NCBI GenBank assembly: GCA_963720695.1
Contig: CAVRGG010000001.1
Coordinates: 682,001 to 746,000, forward strand
Length of the DNA: 64,000 bases
Direction of reading: 5' to 3'
From: UBA668 sp963720695
Lineage (GTDB): Bacteria; Actinomycetota; Acidimicrobiia; Acidimicrobiales; Ilumatobacteraceae
The notes below the pieces were generated by a model. It worked only from the letters and a program-made list of their open reading frames with translations, ran no database searches and was not told the DNA's origin. This document shows, piece after piece, positions 43,191 to 52,419 of this stretch; positions within the stretch are counted from its first letter, which is position 1; each line of letters opens with the position of its first letter. A program made the translations under genes and the position numbers.

Positions 43191-45813
43191 TCAATCGATC
43201 AGGCCGAGCGTCCGCGCCCGCTCGACGGCTTCTGATCGCGACCCGACGAACAGCTTTCGATAGATGTTGCGGATGTGCGTTTTGACGGTGTTGGTCGACA
43301 CGTACAACCGCGAGGCGATCTCCGGGTTGGACAGGTGGGTGGGGAGCAGGACGAGTACCTGCATCTCGCGCTCGCTCAAGACCTCCGGGGTGTCGGGCAG
43401 GGCCACGCCGAAGGGTGACTGCCGCATCATCGCCATCATCGCGGTCAACGCCGGGATGGGGGAGGTGCGGCCCACGACGGAGAACACGGGAGCCAGGTCG
43501 GTGTGCCAGGCGAAGGTCATCCCGTACCCGGCGGACAGGCCTTCCCTGAGGGTGGGCTCCAGCTCGGCGACGGCTGCGGGCAGGTCGGATCGTGCCATCG
43601 ACGCTCTGGCCCGGAGCAGGCTCAGCTCGACCTTCAGGGCAAGGTGCGGGGCTTCGAGGCCTTCGACGCAGCGCAGGGCCTCCTCCGGTCGCCCCTTGGC
43701 GAGCGCGATCGAACCGCGCAGCACCGGCCGGCGTTCGCCACCCTCCGCGGGGACAGTGGCCAGCTCCGCCATCAACTGCTCCGCCCGGTCGATCAGCCCG
43801 AGGGAGACCATCACCTCGACCTCGCACTCGATGAAGCGGGCCAGCAGTTCCGGCCCCGGTGGGAGTTCCACCCACAGCTGGCGCGTCTGGGTGAGCGAGG
43901 CGATCGCCTCCTCCTCGTGCCCGAGCCGCGCTTCGAGGAGCGCCATCTGCATCACGGTCGTGATGCGCGGGGAACCGGCGGCGAACAGCGAGTTGTGCTG
44001 GAGCGCCTCGTACAGCGTGGCGCGGGCGAGCTCGATGTCGCCGGTCTCCAGGATCGTGCAGGCGCGCGTACGAAAGGCGTCGGTGACCGCGACGTGGGAC
44101 GAGGCGCCGCTGGAGCGAAAGCGCTCGATCGCCGTGTCTGCGGTGCGAACCGCGCCGTGGACGTCACCGTGGGAGAGTTGGATCGCGGCGAGTACCCCTT
44201 CCGCCGCAGCGCGCAGCGCCGGCGTCGCCGAGCTCGAACCCGTGATCTCCTCCACGAATCGGCTCGCGTCGGCGCGACGCTCGGCCAGGAGTGAGGAACG
44301 CCCCAGGTTCAGCCCGCGCTCGCAGGGCGAGGTCGTCGAAGGGCAGCTGCCCGAACCGCTCCGTCGCCGCTCGCACAGCGTCGAGGCCGGCGCCCAGGTC
44401 ACCGGCGAAAGCCTTGGTGATGCCGCGCAGCAGCAACAGACGGGCGGCGTTCTGGACATCGTCGGCGGGCAGCAGCCGTTCGATCCTGAATTGAAGGTCG
44501 ACGGTGGGACCGGCCAAGCCGACGAACGCGAGTACCTCGGCGAACGTGAGCGCGCGGCGGATGTCGGCGACCACGAACTCATCGCTGATCGAGGCGACCG
44601 CTCGTCGGACCAGGGCGCCCTCGCCGGTGACGAACAGGTGGGTGTGCCTGCGGGCGAGGACATCGACGGTGAGTGCTTCGTCGCCGGACTCGATGGCATG
44701 CTCGATGCAGTCGGCGGCACGATCGTGAAGGTCGTACCAGTGCGACGCCTTGCGATGCAGTGCGCACCACCGGTCGTGCCCGGCGGCTCGAACCTCGGCC
44801 GTGAGGAGATCGCTGACGAGTTGGTGGTAGCGATACCACTGGCCGTCGCCTTCGAGACGCTCGACGAACACCTGGGCGTTGGCGACCGTGCGAAGCAGCT
44901 CGCCGCTGTCGGTTCGACCGGTGAGCGCCTCGGCGAGGGACGGGCAGATCGAGTCGACGACGCTGCAGTCGACGAGGAAGCGGCGCGTCGCCGGGTCGAG
45001 CTGCTGGAGGACCTCGTCGAGGAGGAACTCCGCGATCGAGAACTCCCAGCCGCCGAAGGATTGCACGAACGCACGCGGATCGGTCGAGGTGCGCAGCGCA
45101 GCGGCGGCCAGGCGGAGCCCCACGACCCACCCCTCGGTCTTCTGATTGAGCGCGAGGACGTCGGAGGTGTCGATGTGGTTCGCAGGGTCCCCGGCGATCA
45201 GCTCGACGGCCTCGCTGTCGACGAAGGCGAGATCGTCGGCTCGGATCTCGGCGAGATCACCGCTCGCGCGCATCCTGGCGAGTGGGAGTCCGGGGTCCAC
45301 CCGGGAGGTGATGACCAGATGGATGTGTTCGGGAAGATGCTCGACGAAATGGGAGAGCGTGTCGTTGATCTCCTTCGCCCGAGCCCGGTGGAGGTCCTCG
45401 AGGACGATCACGAAGGGGGCAGCGACCTCGAGGTCGTCGAGGTCGTCGAGGAGGCTGGCGATGGCATCGGTGTGCCGCGACCCGGGCATCAAGAACCGGT
45501 CGCGAGCGTCAGCGCCGACGGAGGGGTGCACCTGGCGGACGCACTCGATGACCCCGGACCAGAACGACACGGCGTCGTTGTCGCCGGTGTCGAGGCTCAA
45601 CCACACCCACGAGCCCTCGGGGAGCCGGGCCAACCACTCTCTCACCACGGTCGTCTTGCCGGCACCTGCCGGGGCCGAGACGAGGGTCAGTTTTGTGTGC
45701 CCGAGCCCAAATCGGTCGTACAGCCGAGGGCGCGCCACATGTCCGTTCGGCAACGCTCGCGGGCGCAGTCGAGTCGCGGCGATCGATGTGGCGTGTCCCG
45801 TCCCGTGTGCCAT
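43191..45813 (-). pseudogene. LAL-type (MalT-like) LuxR transcriptional regulator, +1 frameshift
   Basis: The N-terminal part starts at ATG 45813: Walker A SAPAGAGKTT, FVIVLEDLHR (Walker B region), TSRVDPGLPLARMRA and FLLDEVLQQLDPATRRFL, the MalT-like STAND ATPase. At about 44311-44318, after DLALRARA, one base forward gives LNLGRSSLLAERRADASR and the TPR region. The C-terminal LuxR HTH is intact (LSEREMQVLVLLPTHLSNPEIASRLYVS and NTVKTHIRNIYRKL). Joined length is about 873 residues, normal. Inducer and targets are unknown. Confidence 0.85.
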
Positions 45814-45862
45814 CGAGTCAGAGCTTACGGACCCGTCCGCTGACGCGCTCGGTGGTGCCGAC

Positions 45863-47305
45863 TCACACGTTGCCGAGGCAGTCCGACGCAGCCGTGTCGA
45901 GCTCGCCGGCCATGTCGAGCGACGGGTCTCTGCTGTTCATCTGGGCGACCGTGAACCTCTCGTAGAACGTGACTGCGGTGCATTCGGCCAACTCTGGCTT
46001 GTTGGTGAGTTCGATGCGCTTGCGGAGCAGAGTTGCCCGACCGAAGAACTGATCGACGACCGCGTCTCCCAGCACGGGCTGGCGCGCCTTCGGGCCGGGG
46101 TCGCACACCGAGAGCAGCAGCTCCGTGCCGACGCGGGCGACGAGTGCGCCGGCTTCCTGGGGCCGCGTCCCCGCCCACGCGTCGAGGCCCCGCTCGAGCC
46201 GGTCTTCGTCGGCACGGCTGTCGGCGATGATGCGGCCGTCGACGCACACCCTGTCGCCGAGCCGGTATGCGGTGAAGGCGTCGTTTCCCCAACCGTCGGA
46301 GGCGGTGAGGGCCTCCGGGGGAGTGAGGCCGGTCGCCACCATCAGATACACGGCGAACGGTCCCATCTGACGAACATCCAGCATCGTCGCATCGCGCGGT
46401 GCAGGGGGAGCGGCAACCCGCTCCGGCGTGTCGGCATGGAAGTACTTCGCGGTGGGCAGACTCAGCTGGTCGAGCGCGAGGGGGCGCCGGGTCGTGAAGG
46501 CATCGCGGACGGCGTTGCGGCCGCTGTCGTGCAGCGCGGCGGCATACGTCGCCCCGAGCGTCTGAGCAGCGATCCGAAGCGAGCGGTAGGTCAGGGGCAC
46601 CGAGGAGACCTCGCCGAGGTACCTGTCACCCTGGTCGGAAGTCGCGCGGCGGTACGCCGTGGCATCGTCGGAATCCAGTTGGTCGACGTAGCGATCGCGG
46701 ACCCACAGCGCCTGCCCGATGTCGAGGCCAGCGAGTGCCTGGAACTCCTGCGCCGACTTGGTGTCGCGAAGGTGGTCGACGACGCCGTACGCCTGATCGT
46801 CGATGACCTCGGTGAGCAACACCACCAGATCGGCGCGGACCTCGGGTGCCAGATCGTCCTCGCCATCGCGCGCGTGGACGACGACCGTGTTCTCGTCGTC
46901 GAGCCACACCGCCGGGGGCACCGACGCGTCGCGGACGGTCTGTGAGCTGTCGATCAGGGAGACGTCGCCGCCCCAGAATCCGAGGGCCCGGCCGACTGCT
47001 TCGTCGGTGGCGGCGAGGTCGCGGCCCTCGTCGGTCGGTGTGCGGTCGGCGCCGATCCGGGTCGTGTACTCCGCATCACTGTCGAGGAACTCGACGTGCA
47101 CGTCGCGCTGGAAGCGGAGGTCGGTCTCGTCCTCCACGAACTGGGCGAGCTCGTCGATGTTCTTGGGCCAGGTGACTGCGACCTGGGTGTCATGGGCGAG
47201 GGGCCGCCACCGCTCGAGTCCCCAGGCGCCCGCCGCCAGCGCGCCGAGGGCGACCAGGAGGCCGATCGCGATCCACGCCCGTCGGCGAGGGGTCTGGAGC
47301 GCCAT
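45863..47305 (-). CDS. Membrane-anchored extracytoplasmic protein of unknown function
   Basis: The 480-residue product has one N-terminal membrane helix (AWIAIGLLVALGALAAGAWGL) and a large extracytoplasmic domain. A C-terminal segment, SDGWGNDAFTAYRLGDRVCVD, recalls a GWGGD...C motif I associate with actinobacterial secreted proteins of the metallopeptidase-like type, but no HExxH was found. Two further Cys (SVCDPG, ECTAV) may form disulfides. It is third in a tight operon (3-base gap) behind a small acidic His-tailed protein. Function unknown. Confidence 0.7.
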   Translation of the reverse strand: MALQTPRRRAWIAIGLLVALGALAAGAWGLERWRPLAHDTQVAVTWPKNIDELAQFVEDETDLRFQRDVHVEFLDSDAEYTTRIGADRTPTDEGRDLAATDEAVGRALGFWGGDVSLIDSSQTVRDASVPPAVWLDDENTVVVHARDGEDDLAPEVRADLVVLLTEVIDDQAYGVVDHLRDTKSAQEFQALAGLDIGQALWVRDRYVDQLDSDDATAYRRATSDQGDRYLGEVSSVPLTYRSLRIAAQTLGATYAAALHDSGRNAVRDAFTTRRPLALDQLSLPTAKYFHADTPERVAAPPAPRDATMLDVRQMGPFAVYLMVATGLTPPEALTASDGWGNDAFTAYRLGDRVCVDGRIIADSRADEDRLERGLDAWAGTRPQEAGALVARVGTELLLSVCDPGPKARQPVLGDAVVDQFFGRATLLRKRIELTNKPELAECTAVTFYERFTVAQMNSRDPSLDMAGELDTAASDCLGNV

Positions 47306-47308
47306 GGC

Positions 47309-47611
47309 TCAGTGTTGGTGGCCGTGATCGTGATCGTGGTCGTGGTCGTGGTCGTGGTCGTGCGTCTGCTCTTCGATGGCGTCCAGGAACGCCTCGACAT
47401 CGTCGTCCTCGCCGCCGACCAACCAGATGACGACCTCTTCCTCGTTGCCATCCTCGTCCTCGTCGCGCCAGGGCAGCATGCCCTCCACGCTGTAACGGTC
47501 GACGGTGATGTCCTCGTCCTCGTCCTCGCCGACCGGTGCGACGATCGCCAACTCGACCTCGGCGTCGGGCGGCTGGTCCTTCAACATGTCGATCAGTTCA
47601 CTCACTCGCAT
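47309..47611 (-). CDS. Acidic protein with a repetitive His-Asp C-terminal tail
   Basis: The 100-residue protein starts MRVSELIDMLKDQPPDAEVEL, a small domain common in actinobacterial hypothetical proteins, continues strongly acidic (GEDEDEDITV, DEDEDGNEEEVV) and ends in alternating His and Asp followed by HGHQH. The tail is coded by repeated GTGGTC units on the plus strand and should bind metal ions. It lies between an uncharacterised upstream gene and a membrane-anchored protein with gaps of 18 and 3 bases. Metal storage or delivery is inference. Confidence 0.72.
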   Translation of the reverse strand: MRVSELIDMLKDQPPDAEVELAIVAPVGEDEDEDITVDRYSVEGMLPWRDEDEDGNEEEVVIWLVGGEDDDVEAFLDAIEEQTHDHDHDHDHDHDHGHQH

Positions 47612-47629
47612 TGCCGTGGTCCTTTCGGG

Positions 47630-48205
47630 TCAGTCGTCGCCCAGCCAGTCGTCGGCCCGCTCCAACAGGAACAGGCTGACGTCGCGGCATTTGTCGAGCG
47701 TGTCACAGAACGCCTTGTCATTCGCGAGATACACGTCGGCGAGGTCGATCGGGATGCGGGCGACCATGCTGAGACTGCGCTCGGGCGCATCGGTGACCGA
47801 GGCGAACGAGTCGATCGCGGAGACCTCGACGGGAAGGTTGATGCCACCCACGCCGGCCAGCTCGGTGGCCAGTACCAGCAGGTCGGGTGGCTGGGGGAGC
47901 GGTGGCAGCGTCCAGGTGAAGATGAGCGGGAACGTGAACCCGGTGGGCGGGTTGTCGACCTGGTCGTCCTCGTCGAGCTTGAGGATGTCGTCCTCGAAGC
48001 CGAGCAGCGCACGCGGGTCGACCTCGAGCGAGAGATGGAGGTCGATCGGACCGTTGCACGCCTCCTCGGGGTGCAGGTCGACCTCCCACAACTGGCGCAG
48101 CGAGTACGTCTCGACGAAGTGCCGCTCGTCGTGCACATGGAAGCCGTGGTCGACCGCGTGACCCTTCAGATCGGCCACGAAACCGGCGACGTCGATGACT
48201 GCCAC
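47630..48205 (-). CDS. Protein of unknown function, first gene of the His-tail operon
   Basis: The 191-residue protein starts MAVIDVAGFVADLKGHAVDHGF and has TYSLRQLWEVDLHPEEACNGPIDL and FTFPLIFTWTLPPLPQPPDLL as striking segments; it has no signal peptide or membrane helix. Two Cys lie near the C-terminus (FCDTLDKCRD). The GTG at 48205 is preceded by AGGAGC at a suitable distance. It heads a three-gene operon reading leftwards and diverges from the inositol-phosphatase gene. I do not recognise the family. Confidence 0.68.
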   Translation of the reverse strand: MAVIDVAGFVADLKGHAVDHGFHVHDERHFVETYSLRQLWEVDLHPEEACNGPIDLHLSLEVDPRALLGFEDDILKLDEDDQVDNPPTGFTFPLIFTWTLPPLPQPPDLLVLATELAGVGGINLPVEVSAIDSFASVTDAPERSLSMVARIPIDLADVYLANDKAFCDTLDKCRDVSLFLLERADDWLGDD

Positions 48206-48313
48206 TCGATGCTGCTCCTGTCGTCTCGTTGATCGTTCGGCTGACCGCCGACGTGGGGTTGTGCGCCGGTTACGGCGCGAACCGGCTGGCTGCGACACTA
48301 CCGTGCGAGGTCG

Positions 48314-49072
48314 ATGAACACCGACCGACTTGGCCTCCTGCACGAGGTCGCCGATGCCGTCGCGACCGCCTTCGCAGGTGTGAGCGACTTCGGCCCGTCC
48401 GGCGGCCGTGACGGCCAGTACGCGCTCGACGTGGCTGCCAATGAGGCAGCGCTGCCGCTGCTGCGCGCCGCCGGCCTGGGCGTGCTGTCGGAGGAGAGCG
48501 AGTTCGAGCCGGGCGTGACCGGCGAGGTGGTCGTGATCGATCCCATCGACGGCAGCACCAACGCCAGTCGTGGTCTGCCGTGGTTCGCGACGGCGATGTG
48601 CGTCGTCGACGCAGAGGGTCCGTCGGTCGCGCTCGTCGTCAACCAGGCGAGCGGCGACAGGTTCTCGGCCGTGCGCGGTGGCGGTGCGTTCCGCAACGGG
48701 GAGCCCATCCGCCCGAGCACGTGCACCGACGTGGGGGAGTCGATCGTCGGTTTGAACGGCCTGCCACCGCACCCGCTCGGATACCGCCAGAGCCGGGTCT
48801 ACGGAGCGGTCGCGCTCGACCTGTGCATGGTCGCCTGTGGCGTGCTCGACGGGTACGTCGACTGCGTCACCGAGGCGCATGGGGTGTGGGACTACCTCGC
48901 CAGTGCGTTCATCTGCCGCGAGGCGGGTGCGCAGATCGTCGACCTGCACGATCGCGACCTGGTCGCCCTGCACCACGACGAGCGTCGCACGCCGATCGCC
49001 GCGGCCACGCCCGAGTTGCTGCACAGCCTGGTGTCGGCCCGTCGTGGCGTCGAGACCCCGCGGATAGCCTGA
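48314..49072 (+). CDS. Inositol monophosphatase family phosphatase
   Basis: The 252-residue Mg-dependent phosphatase has the metal motifs LSEESEF (Glu), VIDPIDGSTN (about residues 75-84) and the C-terminal GVWDYLASAFICREAG with the third ligand Asp. Substrates of the family include inositol phosphate, histidinol phosphate (HisN) and PAP. A HisN role would suit a genome with a split his pathway, but this cannot be told from the sequence. The ATG at 48314 is the only good start. Confidence 0.85.
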   Translation: MNTDRLGLLHEVADAVATAFAGVSDFGPSGGRDGQYALDVAANEAALPLLRAAGLGVLSEESEFEPGVTGEVVVIDPIDGSTNASRGLPWFATAMCVVDAEGPSVALVVNQASGDRFSAVRGGGAFRNGEPIRPSTCTDVGESIVGLNGLPPHPLGYRQSRVYGAVALDLCMVACGVLDGYVDCVTEAHGVWDYLASAFICREAGAQIVDLHDRDLVALHHDERRTPIAAATPELLHSLVSARRGVETPRIA

Positions 49073-49085
49073 GCGTCCCGTTCGC

Positions 49086-49161
49086 GGGCGCATAGCTCAG
49101 TTGGTAGAGCACTGCCCTTACAAGGCATTGGTCGGGGGTTCGAGTCCCTCTGCGCCCACCA
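49086..49161 (+). tRNA. tRNA-Val (TAC)
   Basis: Acceptor GGGCGCA pairs with TGCGCCC; D and T arms are canonical. The anticodon loop CTTACAA gives TAC at 49119-49121. CCA is encoded at 49159-49161. A serine recombinase remnant begins antisense to its 3' half. Confidence 0.95.
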
Positions 49162-49927
49162 ACCAGTCGTTACTTGAACCCCGGCCTGCAAAGGCCGGGG
49201 TTCTTGCTTCTTGCCGGTTGTTCTGCGGCGCCGGTCGTTCGAGCTGGTCGCCCATGACAATGGTTGCTTGCCGTGCGGCCCATCGGACGTCGTCGTGGAG
49301 GAGCAGGTTGTACTCCTCAGTCAGGTCTCCCTCGATGGTCTCGGCATTGAAGACCGTGATCTGCCTGAAGATGGCCTGGTTCATCTCTCGACGCAGGCGT
49401 GAACCCGCTTCGAGGTAGGTGCGGTGACAGTCGTCAAGCCGCCGCAGCGACTTGTCCACTCCCTTCATGATGTTCTCGTATCGAACGGACGATGATGCGA
49501 GGAAGCGTTCCGCTGTGGCAAGCTGAGACGCGATTCGGGTTTGCTCGGACTTGAGAAGTTCGAGCGGAATGGCATCGGCGTAGTGGGCCTGCAACAACTT
49601 CTGTCGCTCGGATTGGAGTTGATCGACACAACGCTGCTGGCGCACGCGTTCGTCTGTCTGCTGTCGTTCTTGGTCCGCAAGTTCCGTCTTCACGAACCAT
49701 TCGATCTGTTCGCGTTCGCTGCCGCTCAGCTCGTAGTTGAGGTAGAGCCGCTCGATCTTGGCCTCGACCTTTTCGATCAGCACCGCTTGCATCGTGCAGC
49801 TGCTTCTGTTTCGAGACCGGCCAAGACAGTAGAAGTACGGGTAGACGTTGCCCCAACGATTCGTGGTGTTCATCACGCTGAGACGTGACCCGCACACTCC
49901 GCACGCGATGGTGCCCTGAACTTCCAC
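49118..49927 (-). pseudogene. Large serine recombinase, C-terminal remnant
   Basis: The open frame reads ACGVCGSRLSVMN, then YFYCLGRSRNRSSC, the recombinase zinc ribbon, followed by a long coiled coil and LTEEYNLLLHDDVRW typical of the C-terminal part of large serine integrases. The catalytic resolvase domain (with the Ser nucleophile) and the recombinase domain are missing: an in-frame TGA lies just upstream of the GTG. The last 30 or so residues overlap the terminator and tRNA-Val in antisense. Size is about 269 residues against more than 450 for the family. Confidence 0.8.
49177..49212 (+). terminator. Intrinsic terminator of tRNA-Val
   Basis: AACCCCGGCCT GCAA AGGCCGGGGTT is an 11-bp perfect stem with a tetraloop (49177-49202), followed by CTTGCTTCTT. 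Confidence 0.85.
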
Positions 49928-50027
49928 GGCTCAAGCAGTCGCCAAGGATCTCGCCCAAAAGGTAGAACCTGGCGAACTGATAGCTGTGCTACCGTTGCAC
50001 AACTTTGAGCGAACCGAGGTCCAAACC

Positions 50028-50213
50028 ATGGTGAGTAATCGCGTACGACTGGCTTTCTCAGCGGTGTTGGCCGCTGGCATCGGAGCTGGTGCTCACGCCG
50101 TGCCTAGGGCTGACGCTGTCTTTAACACCACCCAATCCACCCTTCCCGTCTGTGGAGAATCGGACTTTCCTACGGGCGTGACCCGTATTCGAGGCTACCA
50201 CCAGTCAAAGTGA
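50028..50213 (+). CDS. Very small exported protein of unknown function
   Basis: The 61-residue product has a signal peptide (RLAFSAVLAAGIGAGAHA) and a mature tail of about 37 residues with one Cys (LPVCGESDF). GAGGT precedes the ATG. Base composition is clearly lower in G+C than the core genes. The stop overlaps the GTG of the next gene (GTGA). It resembles the paired exported-gene layout inside the tRNA-Met element. It could be a truncated member of such a family. Confidence 0.55.
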   Translation: MVSNRVRLAFSAVLAAGIGAGAHAVPRADAVFNTTQSTLPVCGESDFPTGVTRIRGYHQSK

Positions 50214-50794
50214 TGAGGCGTTCAAGATGCTTTAGCCATCTGGCAATAGTCTGCATATTGGGGTCATCGAGTACCATCTGTGCTTGCGAGGACTCATCTC
50301 GAAGCGGGACTTCTTCGACTTCAGTCGGCGAGATCGGCGTACGACTTTCAGAGGTTGATGCGGCGGCGAGCGCAGCTGCAATCCCTGCACGTCCAGGAAA
50401 GGTATCCTTCTTCGGTGCGCTCTACTTCTTGATTGTCAGGAGACCGATTGATGTAACGAAGGTCGTTCCATTGGGTGCTGAGAACGCAAAGTCATTTCGG
50501 TTTGGTCGAAGCACAAGTCGAAGCCTTGTGATGGTTGGTCCACTGGATACCACGGCAGAGGAACACATTGCATGGGGCCTGCCCGTGAGGTCCACGGCTG
50601 ATCACGTGGCGCAGCTGGTAATGGCCTTCGACAGCATCGATTCGACAAAGCCCGTGGAAGTCACAGCCATTCGGATCTTCTACACAGTCGAAGCCACTGG
50701 GCAGAGCGGGTTTCAGGACTTGCCACTCAGTGTCGTGGTTTGCCGCAGCGCCACGACCGAGCCTTGTCCCTCAGTCGTCCTGGCCCAGGGCTAG
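50210..50794 (+). CDS. Probable lipoprotein of unknown function
   Basis: The 194-residue product starts with a GTG at 50210 (or ATG 50213) and has a signal FSHLAIVCILGSSSTICACED with a lipobox-like TICAC. The mature domain includes FRFGRSTSRSLVMVGPLDTT and FYTVEATGQSGFQDLPLSVVVC, a beta-rich pattern. Translation is coupled to the preceding exported protein. Composition is lower in G+C than neighbours. With the recombinase remnant it probably forms part of an old insertion at tRNA-Val. No family recognised. Confidence 0.6.
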   Translation: MMRRSRCFSHLAIVCILGSSSTICACEDSSRSGTSSTSVGEIGVRLSEVDAAASAAAIPARPGKVSFFGALYFLIVRRPIDVTKVVPLGAENAKSFRFGRSTSRSLVMVGPLDTTAEEHIAWGLPVRSTADHVAQLVMAFDSIDSTKPVEVTAIRIFYTVEATGQSGFQDLPLSVVVCRSATTEPCPSVVLAQG

Positions 50795-50903
50795 TACCAT
50801 AGAACAAGAGGACGGCACCCATGGATGGGAACGCTCGAATTAGGATGATCGAAGTACTTAAGGATCTCGCGTTTGTTGATGTTGTTGCGATTACGCCTGC
50901 GGG

Positions 50904-51692
50904 TCATCGGCCTTCGAAGTTCGGGCGGCGCTTCTCGAGGAAGGCCCTCATGCCTTCGATCTGATCGGCGGAGGCGCTGCAACGACGGACCGCCTCTCGT
51001 TCGATGCGCAACGCGTCCTCGAGTGGAAGATGCTCCGCACCGACGACCGCACGCAGCACGCCTGCGACAGCGATCGGAGCCTGGGCGGCGAGTTCTTCTG
51101 CGAGTTCGATCGCTCGTGCTTTGAGCTCGCCGAGCGGATGGAGCTCGTGGACCAAGCCGATGGCGAGCGCGGTGGGACCGTCGATCTTCTTCGCCCGAAG
51201 GATGAGGTCGAGGGCGTGGGCTCGTCCGACGATACGCGTCAATCGGGCCGTGCCGCCCCATGCCGGCACCGTGCCGAGGTCGAGCTCGGGGAGACCGATG
51301 CGTGCGCCCTCGGTCGCCGCAAGGCGGAAGTGACACGCCAGCGGGAGCTCGAGACCACCGCCGAGGCAGTAGCCGAACATGGTGGCGATGACCGGCTTGT
51401 CGAGTTGTTCGATCGCCGACAGCACGCGCTGCCGCTGATCGAGCACGGCCTCGAACCCACCTCGGGCCTGAGCGCCCGACATCAGTTGCTTCAGGTCCAT
51501 CCCGACGCTGAAGTGCTCGTCGCCGGCAGCGGTGATGACGACGGCTCGCACATCACGGTCGTCTCGGAGTGCAAAGACGGCACGCTCGAGTTCGTCCATG
51601 TACTCGAAGGTCATCCGGTTACGGGGAGGGTCCTGGTTCTCGAGGATCACCACCCGGCCACGATGCTCGATGCCCAACGCGGTCTCGTTCAT
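50904..51692 (-). CDS. Enoyl-CoA hydratase/isomerase family protein
   Basis: The 262-residue crotonase-fold protein has the oxyanion-hole segments HFSVGMDLKQL and GYCLGGGLELPLACHFRLA, and the LPELDLGTVPAWGGTARL region where the catalytic acids usually lie. The first catalytic Glu of hydratases is at the ELPLA/PELDL positions, so activity is possible but the exact reaction is open. The ATG at 51692 is preceded by AGGAGG. It probably belongs to an acyl-CoA or aromatic degradation set with neighbours. Confidence 0.85.
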   Translation of the reverse strand: MNETALGIEHRGRVVILENQDPPRNRMTFEYMDELERAVFALRDDRDVRAVVITAAGDEHFSVGMDLKQLMSGAQARGGFEAVLDQRQRVLSAIEQLDKPVIATMFGYCLGGGLELPLACHFRLAATEGARIGLPELDLGTVPAWGGTARLTRIVGRAHALDLILRAKKIDGPTALAIGLVHELHPLGELKARAIELAEELAAQAPIAVAGVLRAVVGAEHLPLEDALRIEREAVRRCSASADQIEGMRAFLEKRRPNFEGR

Positions 51693-51995
51693 AGCTTCCT
51701 CCTGCTCACCGATGTCACGACGAGTGCGAACGGGTCGTGTCCGGGTGCTGCAGAGTCTTGTCGTTGGGTGCCCGTCCCTCACACGCAGGGCGACGATCCG
51801 ACGCATGTGGGCGCCTCAGGAGCGCAAGGGCGATCACGTCGACCTCTGCGTCGACTCGAATCTCAGTCATCGCGGGAGACCTCGATCGTGGAGCCGAGGA
51901 GGTGAAGATCGAGTCTGATGGTGATCATGACTCCGTGTACCGGTGACCAGGACTTCCAAACCTCACCCTCGGTTCGATGGTGACACGACACCCGC
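51693..51995. other. Stretch without a supported gene
   Basis: About 303 bases upstream of the enoyl-CoA hydratase gene and downstream of the cupin gene. Frames here are short and read as shadows. It must hold the hydratase promoter; none matched a clear consensus. Confidence 0.5.
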
Positions 51996-52382
51996 TCAGT
52001 CGGGGAGTCCCATGGCCTTCTTGAGGTGGTCCATCACCGGACCATGGTCGTCCTGTGGGCTGAACAGCACCATCTCGGTGTCGGCCACGACGCGCACCGT
52101 GTGTCCCGACGGCCAGAAGAACACGTCGCCGGTCGCACAGTCCTCTGCCGTCCCATCGGTGTAGGTCACGACGACCGCCCCGGAGATGACGTAGCCCCAA
52201 TGAGCCGCCTGACACAGGTCGTCGTGCAAGCCGACGAGCAACGGGGCGAGATCAGCGCCTGCGCCGAGCGAGAAGTACTCGGCTCCCAAGGTTCCCGAGG
52301 CGGTCCCGAAGTCGGGGAGTTGTCGCGCGATGGCGCCCGGCGCATTGATACGAACGGGGATGTCCTGCTTCTGTACGTGCAT
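51996..52382 (-). CDS. Cupin-fold protein
   Basis: The 128-residue protein has a single cupin: AHWGYVISGAVVVTYTDG with the metal-site His, and DVFFWPSGHTVRVVADTE with the second His. Length is normal for small cupins; metal and substrate are not known. The ATG at 52382 is preceded by AGAGGAAG. It lies 37 bases after the TIGR03086 gene on the same strand and is likely co-transcribed with it. Confidence 0.82.
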   Translation of the reverse strand: MHVQKQDIPVRINAPGAIARQLPDFGTASGTLGAEYFSLGAGADLAPLLVGLHDDLCQAAHWGYVISGAVVVTYTDGTAEDCATGDVFFWPSGHTVRVVADTEMVLFSPQDDHGPVMDHLKKAMGLPD

Positions 52383-52419
52383 GGCAATCTTCCTCTTGTT
52401 GATGTTGGTGGTCGGGTGA

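Noticed and set aside
47325..47365. Short GTGGTC repeat as a possible CRISPR or regulatory array
   Set aside because: It is the coding sequence of the His-Asp tail, with no spacers. No CRISPR array was seen anywhere in the window.
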